Origin: Trueperaceae bacterium
Lineage (GTDB): Bacteria > Deinococcota > Deinococci > Deinococcales > Trueperaceae
Length of the DNA stretch: 7,375 nucleotides
Assembly: GCA_007122815.1 (NCBI GenBank)
Contig: SKSV01000344.1
Coordinates: 1 to 7,375 of the forward strand
Direction of reading: 5' to 3'
Part shown: piece by piece, positions 1 through 7,100 of the stretch
How positions within the stretch are numbered: the first letter of the stretch is position 1
How the letters are laid out: each line of letters starts with the position of its first letter
Notes under the pieces: model-generated
The model's database searches: none
Told to the model about the DNA's origin: nothing
Seen by the model: only the letters and a program-made list of their open reading frames with translations
Program-made: the position numbers and the translations under genes

Positions 1-2
1 GC

Positions 3-419
3 AACGACGACAGCCGATCTCTGCCCTCGACGATGGTCAACTCCGCGGGAGTCAACGAGCGCGTCACCAGCTCGAGGCAGCCGATCTACGTCTGGAACGA
101 CTTCGTCACCAACGCGCTCGAAGGTCGTCCCGCCAACCCTGACGGTTTCCCGGTGCCCGACGGGATCGTGTTCCATCGGATCGACCGGCGCACGGGTGTG
201 GTCACGCCCGGCGGTACGCCGGTGGCACTGCCGGCAACGGTCGACGTCGCCAGCACCGGCGTCGGGCGCTCGCTCATGATCGAGCTCGCCATCGACCGGC
301 GCACCGGTCAGCGAGCAACGGCCGACACTCCGTGGGAGCACGTCGACGTGATAGAGGTCGACCCAGCCGACCTCGACGAGGTGCTCGGAGGCGGAGCGAG
401 CGCGCCGCCCACCCAGTGA
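3..419 (+). CDS. Class A penicillin-binding protein (PBP1A-like), C-terminal end, 5' partial
   Basis: The reading frame is open to the left edge, so only the last 138 residues are present. The start of the visible stretch (NDDSRSLPSTM), the segment SSRQPIYVWNDFV and the motif PVPDGIVFHRIDRRTG match what is known of the end of the transpeptidase domain of bifunctional class A PBPs. In that family a 'W-x-F/M' helix follows the catalytic domain, and a 'vP-x-gIv-x-x-x-ID-x-x-TG' strand comes after it. Such enzymes polymerise and cross-link peptidoglycan at the outer face of the cytoplasmic membrane. The glycosyltransferase domain, the catalytic serine and the KTG box lie upstream of the window and cannot be checked. 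The ATG at 33 is internal, not a real start. The protein ends in a low-complexity tail (GGGASAPPTQ). Its TGA overlaps the GTG of the next gene. The family call is good; the exact PBP subtype is not certain. Confidence 0.82.
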   Translation, partial: NDDSRSLPSTMVNSAGVNERVTSSRQPIYVWNDFVTNALEGRPANPDGFPVPDGIVFHRIDRRTGVVTPGGTPVALPATVDVASTGVGRSLMIELAIDRRTGQRATADTPWEHVDVIEVDPADLDEVLGGGASAPPTQ

Positions 420-1360
420 GCGAACCTAACGAGGAGCTTGCCGACGAGAACGACACTCTGACCGCTCTTGACGGCGTCCGGGTGGGGCACTGGAGCGACC
501 CGCGCGGGCGCACGGGTTGCAGCGTGGTGCTGCTCCCCAGCGAGGGTGCCGTCACCTCCGGCATGGTGTTGGGAGCCGCCCCGGGATCGCGCGAGTGCGC
601 GCTGCTCGCCCCCGAGAAGGTCGTCGAACGCGCGCACGCGCTGCTCCTGACCGGAGGCTCAGCGTTCGGACTAGCAGCAGCAACCGGAGTCGTTCAGGTG
701 CTCGAGGAGCTCGGGGTCGGTCACCCGACCCCTGCCGGACCCATCCCCATAGTCCCGTCCGCGGTCCTCTTCGACCTCATGGTTGGCGACCCGAGGGCTC
801 GTCCCGGCGAGAACGAGGGAGCTCACGCCGCGCGCAGCGCCAGCCGTGAGCCCGTCGCCATGGGTGCGGTGGGCGCGGGAACCGGCGCCACCGTCGGGAA
901 GCTCACGGGCGGCTTCGGGGCAGCCACGCCCTCGGGCCTCGGCAGCGCGCTGGCGCGCGTCGGAGGCGCCCTCGTCGGGGCGCTGGCCGTATCCAACGCG
1001 GCCGGCGACCTGGTCGACCCCGACGACGGGAGCCTGGTCGCTGGTAGCGGCGACTGTGCCGACCCGAACAGGGTCGCTGCGCTGCTCGACGCACCCAGCG
1101 TCACCAACACCACGCTCGTGGTGGTCGTCACCGACGCGCCCCTGATCAAGGCGGAGGCGCACGCGCTGGCGCAGACGGCTCACGTGGGCATCGCGCGCGT
1201 CACGCGCCCGTCTCACACGGTGCACGACGGCGACACGACCTTCGTCTCGAGCACGGGGCGGGGTCCGCGGGTGGCGCTCGCCGCGCTCGGGGTGGCGGTG
1301 CAGGAGGTCGTGGCGCGCGCCCTGCTGCGCGGCGCGCGAGCGGTCCAGGCGAAGGGGTGA
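416..1360 (+). CDS. P1 (S58, DmpA/NylC-like) family self-processing aminopeptidase
   Basis: The product has 314 residues. It belongs to the DmpA/BapA/NylC group (MEROPS S58), N-terminal-nucleophile-type hydrolases that cleave themselves into two chains and then act as aminopeptidases or amidases, some on D-amino acids, beta-peptides or nylon oligomers. Family motifs in order are GVRVGH (20-25), the block LLLTGGSAFGLAAATG (76-91), GAGTGATVGK (153-162), AVSNAAGD (191-198) and NTTLVVVVTDAP (231-242). By analogy with NylC, self-cleavage is expected between Asn231 and Thr232, freeing Thr232 as nucleophile; this is inferred from the motif. No signal peptide is seen, so it is probably cytoplasmic. 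The GTG start at 416 is preferred because it forms a 4-base GTGA overlap with the upstream stop and keeps the GVRVGH strand. An ATG at 332 would add an arginine-rich segment that is only the PBP gene read in another frame. A GGAGG lies about 24 bases upstream, too far to serve well, so translational coupling is likely. The natural substrate is unknown. Confidence 0.9.
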   Translation: MSEPNEELADENDTLTALDGVRVGHWSDPRGRTGCSVVLLPSEGAVTSGMVLGAAPGSRECALLAPEKVVERAHALLLTGGSAFGLAAATGVVQVLEELGVGHPTPAGPIPIVPSAVLFDLMVGDPRARPGENEGAHAARSASREPVAMGAVGAGTGATVGKLTGGFGAATPSGLGSALARVGGALVGALAVSNAAGDLVDPDDGSLVAGSGDCADPNRVAALLDAPSVTNTTLVVVVTDAPLIKAEAHALAQTAHVGIARVTRPSHTVHDGDTTFVSSTGRGPRVALAALGVAVQEVVARALLRGARAVQAKG

Positions 1361-1998
1361 GCGAGCCCGCTCTCGTGGGCGTCCTGGCGGTGCAGGGTGA
1401 CTTCCGCGAGCACCGCCAGGCGCTGGAGCGCTGCGGCGCCCGGGTTGCGGAGGTCCGCAGGCCGGAGCACCTGCGGGGCCTGGACGGCCTGGTGATACCG
1501 GGAGGTGAGTCCTCGACGATCGCGAAGCTCTTGCGGGCCTACGCGCTCGACGAGGCGATCAGGCGCTTCGCGGACGCGGGCGGCGCGCTGTGGGGAACCT
1601 GCGCTGGCGCGATCGCGGTGGCGCGGGAGATCGAGGGGCACCCGGACCAACCCCGCCTAGGGCTGCTCGACATCGCGGTGGCGCGCAACGCGTACGGGCG
1701 TCAGGTTGCGTCCTTCGAGGTGGACCTCGCCGTGACGGGATGGCACAGCGCCTTCCGGGCGCTCTTCATACGCGCGCCGCGCATCACCTGCGTGGGCGAG
1801 GGCGTGAGCGTCCTCGCGGTGTACGATGGCCGCCCGGTCGCGGTAGCCGACGCGAACACCTTGGCTACGGTGTTCCATCCGGAGTTGACCGGCGACGACC
1901 GCTGGCACGAGGCCTTCGTGCGACGTTGCCTACAGGCACGATCGAGGCGCGCGGGGCCGCTGCCGGAAGCCGCGCCTAACGAAGCGAGGAGCTCATGA
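1357..1998 (+). CDS. pdxT: Pyridoxal 5'-phosphate synthase, glutaminase subunit PdxT
   Basis: The product has 213 residues. PdxT is a class I glutamine amidotransferase that hydrolyses glutamine and channels ammonia to PdxS, which makes pyridoxal 5'-phosphate from ribose 5-phosphate and glyceraldehyde 3-phosphate. Visible motifs are VGVLAVQGDFREH (7-19), the glutamine-site loop PGGESST (48-54), the nucleophile elbow WGTCAGAI with Cys82, the strongly diagnostic NAYGRQVASFE (111-121), and FHPELTGD (173-180), which carries the catalytic His174 and Glu176. The catalytic triad is therefore complete. The protein is about 20 residues longer than usual because of a charged tail after 193 that looks disordered. 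The GTG start overlaps the preceding TGA as GTGA, with a weak AAGG directly before it. Its partner pdxS, usually adjacent, is not in this window, so the synthase must be completed from elsewhere. Confidence 0.97.
   Translation: MSEPALVGVLAVQGDFREHRQALERCGARVAEVRRPEHLRGLDGLVIPGGESSTIAKLLRAYALDEAIRRFADAGGALWGTCAGAIAVAREIEGHPDQPRLGLLDIAVARNAYGRQVASFEVDLAVTGWHSAFRALFIRAPRITCVGEGVSVLAVYDGRPVAVADANTLATVFHPELTGDDRWHEAFVRRCLQARSRRAGPLPEAAPNEARSS
1986..1991 (+). promoter_or_regulatory. Ribosome binding site of the pyrophosphatase gene
   Basis: GAGGAG stands three bases before the ATG at 1995, inside the last codons of pdxT. Together with the ATGA overlap it fixes the start of the pyrophosphatase and indicates coupled translation with pdxT. 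Confidence 0.6.
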
Positions 1999-2540
1999 CC
2001 AGCGCGCCGAACCTCTTCCACCTGAGCCCCGGTGAGCGTGCTCCCGAGCAGGTGAACGCCGTCATCGAGGTGCCGATGGGTTCCTCGCACAAGTTCGAGT
2101 ACGACGAGGACCTAGGGATATTCAGGCTCGATCGCGTCCTGTACAGCCCCATGCACTACCCCGGCGATTACGGCTTCGTGCCCGGCACGTACGCCGACGA
2201 CGATGACCCCATCGACGTGCTGGTGATGATGAGCCGAGCGACGTTCCCGGGGGCGGTGCTCAGCGCGCGGCCGCTGGGTTTCCTGGAGATGGCTGACGAG
2301 AAGGGCCGCGACCAGAAGATCCTCGCGGTTCCGGTGGACGACCCGCGCTACGACAGCACGCGACACCTCGACAACGTCTCGCGCCACCGCCTGCGCGAGG
2401 TAGAGCACTTCTTCCGCATCTACAAGGAGCTCGAGGGGAAACACACCCAAGTCGACGGGTGGCACGGTATCGACGCCACGCACGAACTCATCCGGCAGGC
2501 GATCGACGCCTACCGGGAGAAGTTCGGCGAGAACGCTTGA
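1995..2540 (+). CDS. ppa: Inorganic pyrophosphatase, soluble family I
   Basis: The product has 181 residues, the normal length for the bacterial hexameric family I enzyme. It hydrolyses pyrophosphate to two phosphates in the cytoplasm and so pulls biosynthetic reactions forward. The signature D-x-D-P-x-D-V is present as DDDPIDV (69-75), giving metal-binding Asp69, Asp71 and Asp74. Asp101 and Asp106 with Lys108 lie in MADEKGRDQKILAVP and match E. coli Asp97, Asp102 and Lys104. Lys33, Glu35, Arg47 and Tyr59 (in HYPGDYGFVP) align with the other substrate- and metal-site residues, and the YKELEG block (143-148) is conserved. The N-terminal core (IEVPMGSSHKFEYD, LDRVL, YPGDYGF) resembles Thermus pyrophosphatase, a weak hint at the phylum. 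The ATG start makes an ATGA overlap with pdxT, with a good GAGGAG at 1986-1991. All catalytic residues looked for are intact. Confidence 0.97.
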   Translation: MTSAPNLFHLSPGERAPEQVNAVIEVPMGSSHKFEYDEDLGIFRLDRVLYSPMHYPGDYGFVPGTYADDDDPIDVLVMMSRATFPGAVLSARPLGFLEMADEKGRDQKILAVPVDDPRYDSTRHLDNVSRHRLREVEHFFRIYKELEGKHTQVDGWHGIDATHELIRQAIDAYREKFGENA

Positions 2541-2547
2541 GCGAGAG

Positions 2548-4182
2548 GTGAGCTGGCGTCTCCTGAGATATATCGTGGTCCATGGGGCGCACCCCGAAGG
2601 GCCCGTGCCGAGCCTGGAGCAAGCGTCGGTGAATGTTCCCGGGCGCGCGCACGCGCTGATCATCATCGCCGTGCTGGTGCTGGTGGCGCCAACGGCCTGG
2701 CTCTTTTCGCGCCAGGTGGTAGCTGCGGAGCGCCAGGCGATAGCTGCGGTCGCCGAGCTCAAGGCCCGGTCACTCAAGTCCTGGTTCGATGAGCGTCTCG
2801 CCAGCGCTGGGCTCTCCGGAACCAGTTTCCCGCAAGCCGAGCTGTACACGGCTTGGCGCCAGGACGGCGACGAAGGCGCTCGTGAGAGGCTCTTCCTGCG
2901 GCTGAGCCAGTTCGCCTTGGCAGGTCAGTTCTCCGACGTGACGCTACACGACGAGGCTGGAGCGCAGCTCTGGGGCGCCGCCGACAGGACGTACGACTCG
3001 CTTGAGCTCGACCTCGGGGCCCGTTGGCCCGACGGAGCTCTCGTGGGCGAGTTCGCGTTGCTCGGAGAACACCGAGACGCCGCCGGCTCTCACCCCCTGG
3101 GTTTCGCGACCGCACTACCCGTGGGCGGCGGCGGACCCGCGCCCGTCGTCGTCTACCACAGCTCGAGAGCGGACTTGCTTTCGCCCGAGCTCAGCTCCTG
3201 GACCACCGCAAGGGGACCTGGCGACGTCAGCGTGTTCCGGCTCGGCGAACTGGGGCTCGAGGGTTTCCAGCGTGACGTCCGTGATGGTGTGTTGGTCAAC
3301 TGGTCGCTGCCGCTCCATGACGACGAGGCGCTCGCCGCGCGCCTGGTGACCGGAAGCGACGCTCCAGGGACCATCACGACCGGCACGGATCACCGGGGGG
3401 TGCGGGTGGTCGGCGCCGGGCACGCGATCGACGAGACGGGCTGGTACCTGCTCGCGTACGCGCAGCGCAGGGAGGTGTACGCCGGGGTAGCGCCGCTGCT
3501 GGGCGGTTCTCTGGCCGTGGCCTTACTGCTGTACGCCGGAGGTGCGCTCGGCACGGCGGCTGTCGGCAAGAGACAGCGCAGGGCCGTGGCGCGCGGCATC
3601 GAGGCAGCCCAAGCGCGCGAGCTGCGCAGCCTGCGTCTGCTGGGGGCGCTCGCCGACGCCTCACCAGACGCGATCTTCGCCAAGGACCTAGAGGGGCGCT
3701 ACCTCCTCTTCAACCGCGCCGCGAGCCGCGTCGTGGGCGTTCCCGTGGAGGAAGTGCTCGGCTCGGACGACCGCGGGCTCTTCCCGGAAGAGCAGGTCGC
3801 CGTGATGCGGGCCAACGACCGCGCCATCGTTGCCGACGGCGAGATGCGGGTCCTGGAAGAGTCCGTCACGACGGCCGCCGGCGAGCGGCACCACCTGAGC
3901 ACCAAGGGAGCGCTTCGCGACGAAGAGGGGCGTGTGATCGGCACCTTCGGGATCTCGCGCGACATCACCGAGCGCATCGTGGCCGAACGCGCGCTGAGGC
4001 GTCAGGCCGAGGTGCTGGCCGAGAGCGTAGCTGACCTCGAGCGTACGAACCGCGTGATGGTCGGGCGCGAGTTGGCGATGATCGAGCTCAAGAGGCGCGT
4101 GAACGAGTACGCCCGACGGCTCGGGGAGGAAGCCCCCTACGACCTCTCCGCGGTGGGAGCGATCGAGGACGCCGATGGCTGA
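2548..4182 (+). CDS. Membrane-anchored PAS-domain sensor protein without a transmitter domain
   Basis: The product has 544 residues if read from the GTG at 2548. Features in order are a membrane segment (about 36-55), an extracytoplasmic sensory region of about 250 residues, a second membrane segment (about 313-338), a basic linker, one PAS domain (about 366-478, with SPDAIFAKDLEGRYLLFN and FGISRDITER) and a coiled C-terminal stretch (about 480-525). The outer region looks Cache-like: a long amphipathic helix (KARSLKSWFDERLASA) follows the first membrane segment, and ETGWYLLAYAQRREVYAG precedes the second, as in dCache sensors, but I cannot assign a subtype. The C-terminal block VMVGRELAMIELKRRVNE is of a kind that in many sensor kinases lies between PAS and HisKA. 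Here the protein stops about 25 residues later with no kinase, cyclase or methyl-accepting domain. The start is uncertain: GTG at 2629 has GGAG at proper spacing and would remove 27 unremarkable residues. The last 8 bases overlap the hybrid kinase gene, its probable partner. Confidence 0.85.
   Translation: MSWRLLRYIVVHGAHPEGPVPSLEQASVNVPGRAHALIIIAVLVLVAPTAWLFSRQVVAAERQAIAAVAELKARSLKSWFDERLASAGLSGTSFPQAELYTAWRQDGDEGARERLFLRLSQFALAGQFSDVTLHDEAGAQLWGAADRTYDSLELDLGARWPDGALVGEFALLGEHRDAAGSHPLGFATALPVGGGGPAPVVVYHSSRADLLSPELSSWTTARGPGDVSVFRLGELGLEGFQRDVRDGVLVNWSLPLHDDEALAARLVTGSDAPGTITTGTDHRGVRVVGAGHAIDETGWYLLAYAQRREVYAGVAPLLGGSLAVALLLYAGGALGTAAVGKRQRRAVARGIEAAQARELRSLRLLGALADASPDAIFAKDLEGRYLLFNRAASRVVGVPVEEVLGSDDRGLFPEEQVAVMRANDRAIVADGEMRVLEESVTTAAGERHHLSTKGALRDEEGRVIGTFGISRDITERIVAERALRRQAEVLAESVADLERTNRVMVGRELAMIELKRRVNEYARRLGEEAPYDLSAVGAIEDADG
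2616..2619 (+). promoter_or_regulatory. Candidate ribosome binding site for an alternative start (GTG 2629) of the PAS sensor
   Basis: GGAG is followed by nine bases and then an in-frame GTG at 2629. This start would give 517 residues and put the first membrane segment at about residues 9-28, a usual place for an N-terminal anchor. The GTG at 2548 lies 7 bases after the pyrophosphatase stop and has only a purine-rich GAGCGAGAG directly before it. I slightly favour 2629 on biological grounds but cannot decide from one sequence. Confidence 0.4.
4165..4169 (+). promoter_or_regulatory. Ribosome binding site of the hybrid kinase gene
   Basis: GAGGA stands five bases before the ATG at 4175, inside the last codons of the PAS sensor gene. 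It supports that ATG as the start and suggests coupled translation of the two signalling genes. Confidence 0.6.
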
Positions 4183-7100
4183 CCTACCAATCTTGGTCGC
4201 CGTGGTGGTGAACGCTGCCCTGTTGGTAACGATGGCGCTGGTTCTGGACGTCGTCGTACGAGGCCGCTCCGCTCAGGCTTCGCTGCTGGATCGCGTGGCC
4301 GCGGGGGTGGGGCTGGGCGCGCTAGGCGTGCTGGTGATGCTGCTGCCCTTCAACCTCGCGCCCGGAGCTTCGTTGGACGTCCAGACGGTCATGCTGGGCC
4401 TGTCGGGACTCTTCTTCGGCGCCGTCCCGACGCTGATCGCCATGATCGTCACTGCCAGCATGCGTGTCGCGCTGGGCGGGCTCGGGATGGCGGTCGCTGT
4501 CGCCATGATCGTGAGCTCGGGAGCCATCGGCCTGGCGTGGCGCCGGTGGCGGCGCGCGCGCCTGGAGAGCCTGGGCTGGCTCGAGCTGTACGCCTTCGGG
4601 CTCGTGGTGCACGGCACCGTCGCGCTTCTCCTGCTCGGCTTACGTTGGCCGGTCGGCGGCCTCTCTTGGTTCGAGGTCGCCTGGCCTCTCATGCTCGTCT
4701 ACCCCCTGCTGACGATGGGCTTGGGCCTCTTGCTCGTGGCCCGGCACGCTCGCGCCCGCACGGCGGCGGCGCTCGCCGAGAGCGAAGCACGCTTCAGGGG
4801 GCTGTTCGAGCGCAGCCACGCGATCATGCTCGTCATCGACCCCGATGACGGGCGGATCGTCGACGCCAACCCAGCTGCGATCGACTACTACGGTTGGTCG
4901 CACGCTGAGCTCATGGGCATGCGCATCGAACAGGTCAACACCCTTACGAGAGCCGAGGTCACCGCGGCCATGCAGCGCGCACGCGCCGCGGGCGGGCGCA
5001 GCTTCTCCTTCAAGCACCGCCGGGCCGATGGCTCGGTCCGCGACGTGGAGGTCTACAGCGGCCCGATCGAGCGAGATGGCCGCACCCTGCTCTACTCGCT
5101 GATCATCGACGTGCACGACCGCCGGCTGGCCGAGGAGTCGCAGGCGAAGCAGGTCGAGGAAGAGGCTCGGCGGCACGGGGAGGAACTGGAACGCCAGCGC
5201 TGGGCGCGCCTGGCGGCGCTCAACCTCGCCGAGGACGCGCTGGCAGCGAAGCGAGAGCTCGAAGGGGCGCTCGTGCAGCTGCGAACCAGCGAAGCACGCT
5301 TGCGACTCCTCATCGAGCACGCCCCGGCAGCCCTCGCCATGTTCGATCGCGAGCTCCGCTTCATCGCCGTGAGCCGCCGCTGGCTGAGCGATTACGGGCA
5401 CGAGGGCCTGGAGGTGCTCGGTCGCCATCACTACGAGGTGTCGCCCGAGATACCGCAGCGCTGGCGTGAGGTGCACCAGCGCGCCTTGGCGGGCGAGGCG
5501 CTGAGCTCGGACGAGGACTCCTTCGTGCGGCCCGACGGCAGCGTGATGTGGCAGCGCTGGGCGGTGCGCCCTTGGTTCGAGGACGAGGGCGGCGTTGGCG
5601 GCATCGTCATCTTCACCGAGGACATCACGGAGGTCATGCGCGCCAGGGAAGAGCTCCTGAAGCTGTCGCGCGCCGTGCAGCAGAGCCCCGAGAGCATAGT
5701 CATCACTGACGTCGAGGGGCGTATCGAGTACGTGAACGACGCCTTCGTCGACGCCACCGGGTACTCGCGCGAGGAGGTGCTCGGACAGAACCCGCGCATC
5801 CTCAACTCGGGCAGGACGCCGCGCGAGACCTACGACGAGATGTGGGCCAAGCTGCTCTCGGGGCAGAGCTGGACGGGCGAGTTCGTCAACCGCAGACGTG
5901 ACGGCAGCGAGTACGTCGAGCTGGCAACGCTCTCTCCGCTCACCCGCCCCGACGGTGTCATCACCCACTACGTGGCCGTCAAGGAGGACGTCACAGACAA
6001 GAGGCGCGCCGCGAAGGAGCTCGAGCGGTACCGCCACCACCTCGAGGAGCTGGTGACCGAACGCACCCAGCAGTTCGAGGAGGCGACAGCGCGGGCCGAG
6101 GCGGCGAACCAGGCGAAGAGCGCTTTCCTAGCCAACATGAGCCACGAGATACGCACGCCCATCAACGCCGTGGTCGGCTTGACTCACCTCCTCCTGCGCG
6201 ATGACCCCACCCCCACGCAGCGCGACCGGTTGGGCAAGATCGAGGGTTCGGTCGACCACCTGCTGTCGATCGTCAACGACGTACTCGACCTCGCGAAGAT
6301 CGAAGCCGGGAAGCTCGTCGTCGAAGAACGCGACTTCCAGCTCGACGCGGTGCTCGGCAACGTGCGCTCGATGATCAACGAGTCCGCCAGCGCCAAGGGC
6401 TTGAGCGTGGAGGTTCACGACGATCACGTGCCCGTCTGGTTGCGTGGCGACCCAGCTCGCCTCAGGCAGGCGCTCCTCAACCTCGCGGGCAACGCGGTGA
6501 AGTTCACGCAGAGAGGCAGCGTGACTCTGCGTGCCGAGTTGGTTCGTGAGGAGGAAGCCTGCCTCACGGTCCGCTTCGAGGTGCGAGACACGGGCATCGG
6601 GATCCCGGAGGAGCGCCTGCCGCGGCTCTTCCAGGCCTTCGAGCAAGGCGACGCCTCCATCTCCCGCGAGTACGGCGGCACCGGCTTGGGGCTCGCCATC
6701 ACGCGACGCCTCACGGAGCTGATGGGCGGCGAGGTGGGCGCCTGGAGCGAGGCGGGTGTCGGCACCCGCGTGTGGCTCGAGGTGCCGCTGAGGCGAGGGC
6801 GCGGCGTGATGCCGCGAGCTGCCGCGAAGCGCGCGGTCGAGCCAGAGGGGAAGCAGCTGGAGGCCCGTGTCCTGCTCGTCGAGGACCACCCGGTCAGCCG
6901 CGAGGTCGCCCTAGACCTTCTACAGTCGCTCGTGACGAGCGTGCACGGGGCCGAGAACGGCCGGGTGGCGGTGGAGATGGCTGACGAGCAGCGCTACGAC
7001 TTGGTGTTGATGGGCCTGCACATGCCGGAGATGGACGGCATCGAGGCCACGCGCAGGATCCGCGAGCTCCAGGGATACGCCGACGTGCCCATCCTGGCGC

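Noticed and set aside
332..415. Upstream extension of the S58 peptidase to the ATG at 332
   Set aside because: The added 28 residues are arginine-rich and correspond to the PBP gene read in another frame. The GTG at 416 with a 4-base overlap fits the local pattern.
2584..2595. Small inverted repeat GGGGCGCACCCC as a possible terminator
   Set aside because: The stem is only four base pairs and no T-run follows. Such short repeats are expected by chance in this composition.
2112..2849. Minus-strand open frame of 245 codons
   Set aside because: It crosses the pyrophosphatase and the start of the PAS sensor in antisense; both plus-strand genes are well supported.
4173..4182. Possible frameshift fusing the PAS sensor to the downstream kinase
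   Set aside because: The kinase has its own ATG with GAGGA at good spacing and begins with a complete multi-pass membrane domain. This argues for two separate proteins rather than one broken gene.
4640..6040. Long open frame of 466 codons on the minus strand
   Set aside because: It lies wholly antisense to the hybrid kinase, whose PAS domains are clear. The translation has no recognisable domain and shows the composition expected from the complement of GC-rich coding sequence.
6128..6889. Minus-strand open frame of 253 codons
   Set aside because: It is antisense to the HisKA and HATPase_c domains, which carry all conserved boxes. No domain or plausible start context is seen.
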